Assembly (NCBI GenBank): GCA_030704615.1
Contig: CM060734.1
Location: forward strand, 44,160,042-44,224,041
DNA from: Takakia lepidozioides
Taxonomy: Eukaryota > Streptophyta > Takakiopsida > Takakiales > Takakiaceae
DNA length: 64,000 bases
Reading direction: 5' to 3'
The notes beneath the pieces are model-generated. The model was not told where the DNA came from and did no database searches. It was given only the letters and a program-made list of their open reading frames with translations. A program made the translations under genes and the position numbers. Positions 42,421 through 54,820 of this stretch are shown piece after piece (the first letter of the stretch is position 1; each line of letters opens with the position of its first letter).

Positions 42421-42660
42421 TACAGTCTCCAATGCCTCCATCCCACATCCATGCTAGGCAAACCCTGCGACCATCAGATTCCAAGAGACTAATTTCGCTA
42501 AGCCATACTGTCGAACACTGCCTTTGCATTCTTCACACTTGGCATACATGTCCACCACAGTAGTGTCCAGAATGATAGTTGGCGCGATTCCAGCTTTCAA
42601 TGGCAGCATGGACCTCTCTGGAGCTTGAAATCCGGCCCTCTTGGATGAATCTGAACGTAT
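42421..42660 (-). pseudogene. PPR motif fragment and partial PDF exon
   Basis: 42430-42620 holds one diverged PPR unit on the minus strand (the DMYAKC region is damaged and the motif shortened). At about 42618-42650 it jumps to the N-terminal edge of a PDF exon (the antisense of PRGPDFKL). 42660-42770 shows another piece of the WWDN exon's flank. Confidence 0.55.
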
Positions 42661-42769
42661 TCATTCCAGACCTTCTCCTCTCTCTATTATCTGTGAAAAA
42701 GGTTGTGCAGCATGTAGGATCTCCCTCCGAGATCGGTGTGAGACACCCCTCCATGCTCAACCACGTTGG

Positions 42770-42990
42770 GGCATCATCGTCGCTTCCCCGCGCTGCAAGA
42801 CACGGTTATTTTCGGGCAGTACGGGCAGATTAAAAAAATTGACGACGTACGAAACGTGGTGACGAAACGTGGCGACGATTACGTGGTTACGATGAGATGG
42901 CTACGAAACGTGGCGACGATGATGTGGCACTAAGGCACCCTATATCTGCTCTACGCTAAACTAGCTCTCAACCTACGGTCGTCACTAGAA
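42770..42990. repeat. Dispersed repeat copy 4: ACGTGGC array
   Basis: Contains GACGAAACGTGGCGACG and ACGATGATGTGGCAC units, then CTCTACGCTAAACTAGCT and a diverged version of the hairpin (CAACCTACGGTCG). It is cut at 42990 (after CACTAGAA), where the other copies continue ACTAGGGCTTCG. Confidence 0.65.
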
Positions 42991-43100
42991 TTTATGTGTA
43001 TATTGTGAGCCCCAGCAGACTACCTTATGTGTTTTGTGGGCCCAGCAGACCAGCTTGTGGGGTAGACGACTGGGCGGGTCCCCTCCCACCCTCCGCGATG

Positions 43101-43279
43101 CCAAGTAATAGAAGTGCCTGGGGAGTTGAATGCCTTGACAGCCCTTTGTGGATCTCCAAGCGACGGCCCACCCGGGCCTCCCCTGGGCGACCCACCCTCC
43201 GTGGTCGCTTCGCCGACCCGCGGTTCAATACATGAATGGCCGAATTACATGATCCCCAAAACCCATGCAGTCCACATGC
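43101..43279 (+). repeat. Left terminal inverted repeat of the MULE
   Basis: Begins CCAAGTAATAGAAGTGCCTG and continues GGGAGTTGAATGCCTTGACA, later GGTTCAATACATGAATGG and CATGATCCCCAAAACCCATG. It is the reverse complement of 48358-48533 at high identity, with a diverged stretch at 43140-43165. GC-rich compared with the interior. Confidence 0.85.
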
Positions 43280-43539
43280 ATGCATCCTCATACCCATGCA
43301 TCCACCCCATCCATGTCCAACCCACACATGAACTGCACATGCCTCATTTATGGAAGGTATTTGAAATTCAAATTTCAAAATTGAAAATGCAAGAAGGCTG
43401 CGGTTGTTCCCGCCCTGACATCTGTACATTGAGGTGAAGAATTGGAATCTTGCATCTCACCGTCTTCTATAATATTTTGCTTCCAAATACGTGCGTTCTG
43501 CTTCCATTTCGAACCACTACACTCTCGTGTACTGCAAGC

Positions 43540-44660
43540 ATGGCCACCGCCCCATTGCCAAATGTTGTTGCTCCTCGCTTGGTTGCAGAATTGCGAATTG
43601 TCGTGCAGACCCCTTCCCCAGGCACGTTCACACACCATGTATTGATGTGGAGGTCGGGCCCAATGGCATGGAGGTGCACCTGACTATAGGACAGCCGATG
43701 TCACGTTCATTCCATGGGATTGGGTTGATGACTTTATTGCAGGAGAGTCGGCTCGCTCAGATGCCCCTTGTAAGTTCACCAAACAACGACAATTTGTCAC
43801 CCATGAAGGTGCCCTGCACACTCCACTGATCAACAGCTGTTTACAAATGACAAGGTGATTATCTACAGTCCTTTGACATATTTCTGCAATGGTTCGTGCA
43901 TGTCAACAATGCATGTCTCTGAACCTCTGTCGTTTCTCTAATGCTATGCTCGTTTCTGCTTCAGGTACCATTGCTCTTACAGTCCTACAAACCATTCCAT
44001 GGCCGTTATGCAGATCAGAAAAGACAGGCGGCCCAAAAATGAAAACGACCTCCTCCGAAAAATCCACAACAACAGATGTCAACTGCGTCTACGTCTGGAA
44101 TAGCCGAACCGAAACCAAAGCAAAGAAGAATAATAGGGAAGAAAGTCCAGGGGAGGGCATCAAACGAGGTTGTACATGCCGATTCATAGTAAAATAGTGC
44201 TATCTTGATCCCGGAATCGCTATGTTGGTGTACTACCAGAAGAACCACGTCAATAGACATAGTGTTCATGTTCACGGGCCTTCCTATGAGAAATCGCGGC
44301 ATGCTATTGCACCTCATTAACGACATGAGACTAGTGTGGATCCTACACCAACTACGCCTAGGTCTCTCTATTAACAAAATAATGGCGAACCACACAAAAA
44401 GTGAAAGACATCATGGAAGGCGGGTTGGAGGTTACCCGAGATACGTTCTTGTTGTCGCATGATATCAGAAACATTGTCAACAGACTTTCAATAGACCTTA
44501 CGTTCCAAGTAATTATACATGGATCCATGATATGATGATTTGCTGTCGTACCTAAACTCACAATTGCTCCCATATTGTTACAGTATCCATTATACACCAT
44601 GATGGTCTTCGATCAGTGGCTGAATGGAATTCCAGTGGCATATGTTATCACCAATGTTGG
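43540..44660 (+). pseudogene. MULE transposase, N-terminal part (broken)
   Basis: Starts at the ATG at 43540 (MATAPLPNVVAPRLVAEL) and runs through several frames: DVTFIPWDWVDDFIAGE (about 43690-43740), an apparent intron between about 43860 and 43963, LSINKIMANHTKSERHHGRR (about 44365-44425), HDIRNIVNRLSIDLTFQV (about 44458-44510), then MMVFDQWLNGIPVAYVIT (44600-44653). The last motif is the block just after the first catalytic Asp in MULE transposases. After 44655 the frame is replaced by unrelated sequence, so the rest of the DDE core is missing. A weak remnant may continue at 45240-45500. Confidence 0.65.
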
Positions 44661-46003
44661 ACCGGTATATAGGTCTTGGGCGGGTATCAACTAAGGTAAG
44701 GGTAATGGTATGAAGGATCATACCAGGCGGGTACCTACAAGGGCAAACCTAGCAATACCCTGGTGGGGTAGGATACATGGACTTCTAGAACCCTGGCGCA
44801 AAACATACCAGTCGGGTCTTTTTCCTCGCGCTACCACTCCAATACCATGCATGCGTCGGTTGAGGGACAGGATGCAGGAGTAGTTTGAGGTTAGGGATAC
44901 TAACTACATATAGCGTTTCAAGAGGGCACTTCAATGAGGATGAGTTACAGGATGCTAATATGTTTGAAGAGGAGTAGATGAAATGCAATTTGTAGTTTCT
45001 ACTCTTAAAGAGTGATAGAGAAGAGTTAAGGGCTATTTGGGATATTTTTCAATATTGAAATGGGCTATTTGAACAGTTGAAATGACCATTTGAATAGTTG
45101 AAATCTTAATATGATTTAAAGGGCCTCCATCCATATTTTATATTTTTAATTATTTTTATTTTTAAGAGAAAGAATTGCACTAGTGTATCTGGTACCAGAC
45201 CCTGGCACATACCAGGCTGGTATGACTTTTAAAAGTTTGTTTAATACCAGGTACAATGGCACTTTCTGTGTGGTAAAGACAACAACTTATGGCCGATGTG
45301 TCGTTTCATTTTGCAGGCATGGTATGAAGTCGTGTTTTCGGACCATGCCCGATTTGGATGTTTCCGTGGCAATTCATACAAATCCTATTAACAGGTCGTC
45401 ATCTATGTCTGCAATGAAGTTGGCTTGGAGCAGTAGGGCAAGCCTCCATGTTTGGGGAGGATACATGTATGTAGGTTCTTCTCGTCGCATCTGGGTAACA
45501 ATGAATCCTTCTTGAGGTTTTGGGGCTACTATTCATTAGCAAGCACTTTGCTGATATGGGTTTTGGCAATTTTGTGATGCTTCATATTCGTGTCCCCCAC
45601 CGATGCACTCTTCATTCCACTAGTATTCTTTTCTGAAATCCACATAACTGCAGTCCATGGGATGCCCCTTGTATGTATGGAGAGTTATCCATGTCGGACG
45701 AGCACTCCAAATGCAATGCAGGTAGTCCTAATGTGTAATGTGAAATCCATATGAGTATATCATTACATAAGAGTACATGACCGATTTGAACATGAAGACA
45801 ACCACACCAGAATCTTGTATTGCAGTCATGTATGCGGTGTGGCAACACACAGGGACGTATGAGACAGCCCAACAACCTTTTTATTGAACATGTGTGAAGC
45901 ACTCTTTCGGATTACAAATGGCTTCATGTCAATGAGGACACACTGAAATACAACTACAGAACAAAATGTGAAGATCATGCTATAGTGGACTGACATCAAA
46001 GAA
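44661..46003. other. MULE interior without a clear gene
   Basis: 44661-45180 repeats short motifs such as GGGCGGGTA and ATACCAGGC, possibly a nested small element. 45240-45510 has an open plus frame with AWYEVVFSDHARFGCF in an alternative frame that could be transposase remains. 45510-46000 shows no feature. Confidence 0.35.
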
Positions 46004-47047
46004 CTACACAGGAAGAAGGAATAGTGGGTAGTCGTCCTCGTTAGGCACGACAGTCTTGTGGACATTGGGCAGCCCATGTGGAGTGTGCCCTTTCAACTCC
46101 ATTTCCACCATACGTTGCATTTCCAGCCTCTTGTGAAGAGCATCTTCCACAGGAAACCACGTCTTGTCAAACTGCGCATTGCAAACAAGCACAAAGACGA
46201 TTACTAGGAAAGGAGGGCACAACACATATGAGACAGCCAAACTGTAGCAGCAAAAATCCAGAGGTCTTACCGGACCCACCCCATTTGGACGGGGATCAAC
46301 AAACGTTTCATGGAGGTACATGTCAATGTAATGGGTGCAAAAGTAACCACATTCCCAATTCGAAGGTTGTTGGGGTACAAGAGGCCACAACCACCGGGCT
46401 GAGGAACATGCCCACTTTCATTCAGGTGATGCATGAACATGTCGCATAGCACTGCCCACAATTTGGCCACATCTTAGTGGAGGTGACAATCATGTGAGTT
46501 CTAGATAGAGTTGAGGTGCAGGAATCTGTGAGCCTCCAGAATAAGCACGCTCCAGTGGGAACTACAAAACAACTTGCAATATGTGAGCATGTAAAAAACA
46601 TGTATGTTGAGACATACACACTATAATGGATGGGATAGGGACTTCATATGCAATGTTGGAAACAACAAATGGGGATGAAGTCTACTAAAAAAAGACGGGC
46701 ACAATAAGAGCACGAATGCCTGAAACCATCAAATTCCGAAAACCTTTGCCCTCCTTCCATGTTTTTATGGACTCACCTGTACTACCATACTTCTTACAAT
46801 GCTCTCAAAGTCCCATCCAAGTAAAGGAATGCAAAGCTACATATGTACATGTAACATGGTGGGGAATAGATAAGCCCTTCCAGGTAATCCAAAAAGCTAT
46901 CATTCTATCACTACTCCAACCCCTTGGATCTTGAAGATTATCCATGTCTTCCAGGCGCAAAGGCACATGCTTAGCTGGCACATTTGTGAAGAACCACACA
47001 TCAGTGCTTCTGTTACTGCCTTGTCCATGCCGCCTCCTGCCAAACAA
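46004..47047 (-). pseudogene. Ulp1-like cysteine protease in the MULE
   Basis: Ulp1-type proteases cleave SUMO from targets. The N-terminal entry is visible at 47000-46860 (PLRLEDMDNLQDPRGWSSDR; MIAFWITWKGL), matching the L-x-DL-x-x-L-x-x-x-x-WLND-x-x-I pattern. The C-terminal catalytic part is at 46390-46300 (VPQQPSNWECGYFCTHYIDM), with Gln and the active-site Cys in their usual spacing. The His/Asp segment between is damaged by stops and frameshifts (46470-46700). The final part, 46300-46004, reads RPLDFCCYSLAVSY and is probably intron plus terminal exon. Captured Ulp1 genes are common passengers of plant MULEs. Confidence 0.65.
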
Positions 47048-47526
47048 ATACGGAATCCCCGAACTGCATGAATAATGGTTTTTGCCTTACGGTGAATTGG
47101 TTGGTAATGCCAAAATTTAGTCGGACCAGACCTTTTATTCAGGCCCTCACAAGTTGGGAAAACACATGTACCGTACATGATCCACCTACCATGCACACAA
47201 CTGAACCACACCATTACATAGAAATGGTATGTAAAGATTTGCATAAATTCAGCATTGTTCAATGTTTGGTAATAGAAACAAGAAGAAGCTGATTATTAGT
47301 AAGAAGTTGTTCATTTGTGGCTCTGGCTGTGGTCCTTATACAATAACATGATGGGAATTGTACCATGTAAATGGAAGAAACGAGGGGTTGATTGCGGTGT
47401 TGAACTCACAATATGTCCTCCATGGCCTTATGCAAGCTGCGGACATAAAACGTGGACAAGAGCATTAGTTTGTTGCAATGAATGGATGTCCTTGACAGAA
47501 TTAAGTCCACACATCAAAGAGCAAAA

Positions 47527-47895
47527 TCAGGTGATGTAAATGAGGAAAGAATTAGCACATGATATATGGTGGTTTTGCATTTCCGCCCCAACTCTTCTGT
47601 TCTTCAGTTTCCTATTTACTTCACGACAACCATTAATCCTGTGAACATTCAGTTTTTTCTTATCTTTGTAAATAATGTGGCAGTAGATACATTTGTATGG
47701 TTTCCTGTGGTGATCACCAGGTTCTTGAACGCGGGCCTTGGAGCGCACCTCGCAAATGAGGTCGTCCCACTCGCCAGTATCATATCCCTCATGGTATTGG
47801 CGCCTATTCTCTGTCATTGTGCTTCGCTTCACCATAGTGATGAGGTAATGAGGTCTGCAAAATGCAAATGCAAAAGAATGGCGGTCATTACACAC
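47527..47895 (-). CDS. C2H2-like zinc-finger open frame in the MULE
   Basis: 122-residue minus-strand frame with one zinc-finger-like box, KPYKCIYCHIIYKDKKKLNV followed by HRINGC (C-x2-C-x12-H-x4-C), and an upstream acidic-basic segment (YDTGEWDDLICEVRSKARV). It lies upstream of the Ulp1-like piece on the same strand and could be its 5' exon or a separate DNA-binding gene of the element. A longer plus-strand frame over the same bases (47566-48099) looks like a shadow. Confidence 0.4.
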   Translation of the reverse strand: MCNDRHSFAFAFCRPHYLITMVKRSTMTENRRQYHEGYDTGEWDDLICEVRSKARVQEPGDHHRKPYKCIYCHIIYKDKKKLNVHRINGCREVNRKLKNRRVGAEMQNHHISCANSFLIYIT

Positions 47896-48357
47896 ACCTG
47901 TTACAACCCATATGTCCTCACAAAGCCAAATACATGGAGTTTGAATCCACGAACCCTAGATAATCTTGTGCTTGATGCTCTTGCTGCTGGTGTGCTGATC
48001 GTTGCTCGTATGATCACAAAACAAACATGTGAATCTGTCGCAAGTGTGTTTTCAGAAGCTTTGCGCCAACATTCTCTCCATCGACAAAGTTGGAAGTGAC
48101 GCCACCTACGATCATTCTCCTCCACAAGAGCGTGCAAGACGACTAAATTCTATGATGAAAGATATCATGGAGAGTAGTGGTGGCCATTGTCACGCTGTGA
48201 GGGCACGGCGGAAGTGGAGGATGCCAAGCGATTAGACAGAGACCGATTGACATTTCGCACGTGGGTGCCATCCTTGCAATAAAAAATTCAATCTAATCAC
48301 ATCTCATACTTATGTCATGTGCATGTATGCATGTGGTGGGCATGGGTGGCCGTGAGG

Positions 48358-48533
48358 CATGTGGAGGGCATGGGTTTTGGGGATCATGTAATTCGGGTAT
48401 TCATGTATTGAACCGCGATCGGCGAAGCGACCGCGGAGGGTGGGTCGCCCAGGGGAGGTCCGGGTGGGCCGTCACTGGCCCCGCTGACATGGTTGTCAAG
48501 GCATTCAACTCCCCGGGCACTTCTCTTACTTGG
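48358..48533 (-). repeat. Right terminal inverted repeat of the MULE
   Basis: Reverse complement of 43101-43279. Key matches are GTCAAGGCATTCAACTCCCC (about 48495-48514) and TGGGTTTTGGGGATCATGTA (48371-48390). Diverged over 48465-48490. Confidence 0.85.
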
Positions 48534-48560
48534 CCTCCGTGACCCCCTCTGTCAAACGCG

Positions 48561-50540
48561 GGCCCGTTGCAGCCACACGCGCGGGCATTCATGGTCCTGT
48601 TATTGTTCAATGAGTTGTATTATGAAATACATAATAAGAAATTATATCAGATAAATTATAATTATATAGTTGTAACTCAAGTAGTTAAAATAAATCATAA
48701 TTTTGTAAAATTTTAATTATTTTTGTCGAATGTTTCTTTAAAATGACAAAGAATCGCGTGCACGCGCCTTCCTTCAATGCCTCGTGGCAAAAATTTGTCT
48801 GTTGCGACTCGCAGTCATAGGATGAGTGCTTTTGGACATCCAATCATATGAAACCCAGCTCAAACGGACATTATTTATATTAGTAAAACTACATGCGGGT
48901 GCTAGAAGTCAGTTTGAGCAGCTAAAAAGTTTACCTAACAAGGAAATGTTGAGTGTAATACCTATCAATGCAATGCTGAGCATGCTTTGCTTACACGATC
49001 TAGATCCGTTACCAATTCACAACCAGTACCTACACAAGTGGCTTCAAATTTGTATGTATAATAGACCTTTTAATAATGGGTGTTGCATGGATTGAGAGTG
49101 TATTGAGACATCTCCACATTATTTGAAAATGGTTGATATAAGCTTATAAGCTCTCGTCACTAAACTTAACAATTGTGCACGGTGGCCCACTTCCACCAAC
49201 AAGCAAAACATATTATGGTTTTGAGACCAACATGCTTGGGGATGGAAGTATGACAAAAGTCCTACGTATGCCAATAAAAGTACTGTATAAAATATGCATA
49301 TTTGTCCCGTACTTACAAGGGAGCTCAAGCAAACCCTGCTATAACCGTTTTCCTTCTTTCTCTCTTTCCCTCTCCTTCTAGGCATTTTCTCTGCCCATTC
49401 CTCCACTTTTATATTACTTGGATTGTCCTTTCATTAGTATTTATGGGTCTTTGACGTCAGTTAAGCTAGAGATATCGCCCAAGTATTGTTTTCCGCTTGC
49501 CATCTTCTTGCCCTCCAAGAAACGTCTCCATCTCTTCCCCTCTATTTTCTTCATGATGGTAGGGGGTAGGATTCTTGTATCAGTGGTGCTAGATCCTCAA
49601 TTTAGCATTTCGGAAATGCTCAATTAGGTACATTTTGCAGTTGTATATGGAATTGAGTATTGACCTAACAATTGACGCTTATATCTAGGTTTGGGCCAAT
49701 TATAATGGTGCATTCAGGCGTTGCCTTTGACATCCCAGAAAATACAGCGTTCATCAAAGAAACCCATCGTAAAGAATCCAAGTAAAGCCATCACTCTCTT
49801 TCTTTCTCAAGGTTTTTCAAGATTGCATGTTGCACCATCAATCCTCATCCTTAAGCGATTGTCCTCAAATGCCCTATTTGATCACACCTCAGAGAACATC
49901 CAGTAGTTGCACATTGAGTTATAATAAATTCCAATGGCTATAGATCCAATAAAATAATTAGAACATCAATTGAATTGGATAGTCTAATTTCTCATGAGGT
50001 GCAAAGATCAAGGGTCCCACATTTTGGTTGCTCGGACCACAAAAATTGTTTGTTTGAACATTTGGCATGAATACTTGATCACAACATTACCCAATGCTCA
50101 CCATGGCATGTAGGGGCTATAGAAGGGTTTGAATTTATTAGGTATTCTAGTTGACCATTGACGTACGTTAAGAGATATGGACTGTTTTATTGGTGCGGGG
50201 GGTTTGCATACTCCGATATTCAATGAGAAATGTCAGGTAGACAATAAAGCAGTAGAGCTAGTTGATATAGCCAGCTGTAGGTATCTATTGTTTCTTGTGA
50301 CTGCGAGAACTCATCAGGTTAGCCCAACATGAAGAACCAAGCTCCAAGCCATTGACAAGTTCTTGTCAATGTGAATTTTACTCTACTGGTGTTAATCAAC
50401 TACGTGACTCGTTCCATCTTAACTTTGAGACCATGGCATGTTTCAAATTCTATCCGCCTCTCCAAGACAGGGGTACTTTGATCATCACTCTGGATTGAGG
50501 TTGCATTCTCTTGGTTAAAGTTCGGCGTGTTCAAGAGCAT
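48561..50540. other. AT-rich region, no gene recognised
   Basis: Short frames only (for example plus 48826-49095, 49418-49627). None shows a motif I know. No LTR or repeat partner was found for the Copia element that begins next to it. Confidence 0.4.
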
Positions 50541-53240
50541 TTGCAAAACATCATTTGTAGCTTGGGCAACTGCCATGTACTATTCAAACTCTGTAGTTGA
50601 CACAGCTCAACTGTAGGTTTATTTTTATTATTGTAGTTAATTGTGCCGCTGCCCAAAGTACAGGCATGGACTTCCTACAACCCAAGTCCCCACCCCTAAT
50701 CTGAATCACAACTACCTTCTAGAGCATCATTCAATGCTCCAGCCTTGTCAAACTATAGAACCATTTGTTGTGTCCTTTTCAAATACTTTATGATTCTCTT
50801 GATTGCTTTCCAGTGAGCAATTGCATCAATATCAAGTTTGGTGCCTATCATGTATTATACTTTTGACAGTAGGGAATTAACCTCATCCATTCCATTCTGG
50901 TTATCCCTTGTCTTAGGCTAGTGTTGTTTGGACAACTTTTGTCCAACTTCCAATGGAGTAGAGATTGGATTGCAATCCTTCGTATTGAACCATTAAGGAT
51001 CTGACTAATGTAATGAGCTTGACTGAGTGAAATTCTTCTCTCCACTCTACCCCTTAGTGGGTACTTTACTAATTCCCCAAGGTCTATCGTTTGAAATTCA
51101 GAAGAAAAGATCTTCTTGATCTCACAAACCTTGTCTAAGCTTTTGTAAAACCAAGATTAGGTCATCCACGTATACTACCAAGATCAAAATGCTATCTTCT
51201 TTCTTTAGAACATAGACACTAGTATAATCATAATTACATCGCTAGAATCCATGTTTAGCTAGGAAATTGTCAAACCTCTGGTATCAAGCTCATTGTCATG
51301 TATGCTTCAACCCATAGAGAGATTTGAGAAGCTAACAAACTTTTGTTTACTCGTTCTCTTTTACTTGCAACCCCTCTGGAAAGTTGCATGTAAATTTCTT
51401 CTTCGAGTTCACCATGACAAAGACCGTCCAACGTCTTTACATCCATTTGATGTATTTCCAAATCATGGATTGCCCCAAGAGCCAACAACGTGCAGATAGA
51501 GACAAACTTAGCCATAGGTTCAAATGTTTCATTGAAATCAATGCCTTGCATTTTAGCATATCCCTTGGCCACTATATAGCTTTGTACCTCTCCACTTTTC
51601 CTCAGCATTTTGTTTGATGTGGAAGACCCATTTACAACCAATGGCTTGTCCTCTAGGTGATAAGGTAGACAATCTCCAAGTTTTGTTCTTTTTTAGGGAC
51701 TTCAGTTCATCCCTCATAGATGCTTCCCACTCTTTGGCTTGGTATCCCATTATTGTTTGCTTAAGATTCTTGGGCTCCTCCATTTCCAAACTGATGCTTG
51801 CCGATTCATCTTCAGCAAAACTTCCAAAGATTTTTGTGGGTTTTCGAATTTCCTCACCTCTTCTTGACAGAGATTATGTCAATGCAGATTCAGTGGATGG
51901 TAATGGCTCCACTTCAGTTATCCATTGCTCCACTTCTCCTAATGAGTCTCATGCTTCCGAAGCTGGATTCCATATCTCTAATGGTAACTCATCTTCAAAG
52001 TTTATTTCAGGAATCTAATCATCAATCTATAATGGTACTTTTGTTAGCTTTCTCCAATATTACTACATCCTAGCTGGTCACAATCTTTCTCTTCTCAGAA
52101 TAAAACATAATTTGTAGTTTTTGGCATTCTCCGAGTATCCAACCAAGTTGCATAGATTGCACTTCGGCTCAAGCTTGGACTTCGGCTCAAGCTTGGAACT
52201 GGTTTCTTTTGCAGGGCAACTAATGGTTTTTTTCCTAACCATGTTTCCTCTGGTGTTGCCCCTGTCACAACCTTGGTGGGGCATCTATTCATGATGTAAG
52301 CAGTTGTTGTTAATTTTGCCCAAAATATATATCCAAGACCTTATGGATGTAGGATACACCTTACACTGTCAACCAGAGTTCTGGTCATCCTCTTAGCAAC
52401 CTTATATGGTGTAGTAAACTACTGATGAATTCCCTCTTGCTTATTATAGTACTAATGAAAAACACCATAAGTATATTCTCCTCCATTGTTACTCCTAAGT
52501 TGTTTGACTGAAAAAAGGTTCATAGCCAAGCCTGGCACATATATTAGAACATCATACAAACGACCATTTTATACCTTGCTATTGATTAATATATCAATAA
52601 CAATATATCTTTTTTCCCACAACATCTTGTACTGAATTATCTTCCAAGTAAATGCTTGTCTTAGGAATCTCTTAGAGATCTGAAAATAATTCTTTCTAAG
52701 AAGACATAGTTCATGTGACGCATCAGAGTCAACATACTAGCTCCTTGATTTCAAAGTTTGTGGACCTACAATAAATGCATTCTCAATTGAATATGCTTGC
52801 CCCTTCACTGCGGACTTCTTTGGATGCATGCATTCTTGTGCCCAATGGCTGCGCTCATGGCAATTGTTACAGTTGCTTCTTCATTTGAGCTTTGGTACGG
52901 TCGTTGTTTTGTTTATGTCTGCAGTATGACTCTTGTTGGGGTTTTCTCTTCAGCTTCTGTACATAGAAGACATTTTCATCACTTGAAGATGTTGTTATTC
53001 CATTCATAGACTTCATCTCCAACTCCTCATGTAATAACCTCTCACTTACAAGTTCCAACTGTAAAGTATGTGTCATAGTCTTCATAGTAGTAATGAGGTT
53101 GTGGTAGTTCTCATGCAAGCTTAATAACAAAATCATTACTAACATGCCATCACTTACTACCTCATCCACTACATCTGGTTGTAGTGACAATTGTCTAATC
53201 TTATTGATGTGACTTGTCATAGTGTCTAATGACTTCATCT
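50541..53240 (-). pseudogene. Ty1/Copia retrotransposon remnant
   Basis: Order on the minus strand: gag (53238-52867; MKSLDTMTSHINKIRQL, LLLSLHENYHNLITTM), a CCHC knuckle CNNCHERSHWAQEC (52820-52873), a damaged protease site YVDSDASHEL (about 52710-52740), integrase end (52290-52095; NRCPTKVVTGATPEETWLGK), RT (51789-51270; AIGCKWVFHIKQNAEEKW, DFNETFEPMAKFVSICTLLA, IHQMDVKT) and an RNase H trace (AVAQATNDVLQMLL, about 50530-50580). Integrase before RT identifies Ty1/Copia. Stops and frameshifts are numerous, the RT YxDD region is not readable and no LTRs were found, so this is an old copy. Confidence 0.85.
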
Positions 53241-53739
53241 ATAATATGTTCATCAGTGTTGTCTTCGAAGATATAGTTTGTTTGCTAATGCCATCTACTC
53301 ATATTGAGTTTCTCTACACCCCCACCCTCTACTCCTTAAAAGAAAATCGATTCATCAAAGAATATTTGCTTAAATACACAAAGTTTCATTATATCTATAT
53401 CTATTTATTCAAACTTGCGACTGTTATTTCTATTTTAACTCTTTCGTAAGTCGTGACAAACTGATATGTGCATGTCTAATAAACTCCAACTTGTTATTTC
53501 TATCTGAACTCTTCTTTCATGACTAATGTATATATTCATGTCTAACAAGTGCCCAACTTGCTATTTAGGAAGCACCACTTACACTAAAGTGAACACACAC
53601 TCCAACATGTCATGTGTATATATAGTAACCAAAAGAAGTCATGACATCCACATCACAAAATAGTGCGTTTCAAATTGCACATGATATGGTGGCTTGCATT
53701 TTTCGTGTAAAGATTCACAATTTATGATGACATCTCTGC
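53241..53739. other. Presumed Copia 5' flank, nothing identified
   Basis: AT-rich; no credible gene. It may include the decayed 5' untranslated region or LTR of the Copia element, but no partner copy was seen on the other side. Confidence 0.35.
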
Positions 53740-54054
53740 ATGTCCAGGTTACAGAATAAGTTTCTAGAGAAAAATGGAAATAAAAAGACGGGATCAACTA
53801 ATTCCTCAAAAAACGAGTCAAGAGCATCCATCTCAAGAGCATCCATCTGTGGAGGCTCAAAACAACTCTCAGAAAACACTGATTCAATCTCTAAAGCAGA
53901 ACGACGCAAAAGTATTCCAAAGGTTCTAGAGACACCGACTAAAAGGGATCCACAAGAAATCAAACGACTCCGAAGCCTTTCAATGGTGCATTCTAGTATC
54001 TACATCTCCGAGTTAATAATTAATAATTTACTTGCAGCTTTTAAGAATTCATAA
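53740..54054 (+). CDS. Unidentified Ser/Lys-rich short frame
   Basis: 104 residues, Ser, Lys and Asn-rich (KKTGSTNSSKNESRASIS, a duplicated RASI segment, KAERRKSIPKVLETPTKRD). No family recognised. The composition is that of a disordered region, and the frame may be part of a spliced gene or chance. No neighbour gives support. Confidence 0.25.
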   Translation: MSRLQNKFLEKNGNKKTGSTNSSKNESRASISRASICGGSKQLSENTDSISKAERRKSIPKVLETPTKRDPQEIKRLRSLSMVHSSIYISELIINNLLAAFKNS

Positions 54055-54820
54055 TGATATCTCTAGATTGGTGTGAAAGTTGCACCATATGTGATCAAAC
54101 TATGACCATATGTACATTGATCAATAAAATCGTTTGCATTCACAATTTGCTGAAATAATAGTTTGAATTGCATAGCTTGAACATTCATCTGAGCATGTGA
54201 CTGGAATCCCACCAATTCATAGATGTGTAGCACACTCACTAACCCTTTGTCCCATTGTAAGTTCATGCATAGCAGTGGAGAGTAGTAGTAATGATTAGTA
54301 TACAACTATGTTCCAATTGATTCAAGTACTCAGTCCCATTGCCATCCAATCTTTCAGGGTTGTACTTTATCATTATTCGACCAATGTTCTATGCTAGCAT
54401 CCATGTACATCATGAATGTAACATTCAGATTTAATCCATCAGATGCATAAGCCAGCCAAGAAACATGATCGCATGATGGTGTGCATTGGGTGTACTCCGC
54501 AGAATTTGTGGAGGAGGGTGAATGCGGGATACACAATTTGCAAAAAGAAAATGGAAGGGGAGAGTCACGCAAACTACAAGTATGATCCCAAAACGGTATG
54601 CATTAGAGTCTGATTTTCTTTGTCTTTGTTGTGCTCGCCTAGCAATCTCCATAAAGTATATTATTGACAATAGTCTGGTTTGCACAAGTGCTAAGCTCGC
54701 AAGTTCAAATTTGTGAAATTTCTCTAGACCCTGCAAAACTCACAATTATGGTGCTATTTGATTACTAGATAACGTTCAAGGTAATGCTTGTGTGGATAAT
54801 CCCTTTATCATGGAGACTTT

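Larger units (their letters stand above)
42991..48560. mobile_element. Mutator-like element (MULE) with long inverted ends and a Ulp1-like gene
   Basis: Inverted terminal repeats at 43101-43279 and 48358-48533 bound a plus-strand MULE transposase fragment and a minus-strand Ulp1-like protease. MULEs with captured Ulp1 proteases (Kaonashi-type) are known in plants. The exact outer ends and the 9-bp target duplication expected for MULEs could not be fixed; the left junction with the host repeat appears to be near 42990, the right somewhere after 48540. Confidence 0.75.

Noticed and set aside
43025-43429. Minus-strand frame over the left inverted repeat
   Set aside because: Composition follows the GC-rich inverted repeat; the same occurs at the right repeat in mirrored form.
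47566-48099. 177-residue plus-strand frame in the MULE
   Set aside because: Overlaps the minus-strand zinc-finger frame; hydrophobic content follows from reading the complementary strand and no domain was recognised.
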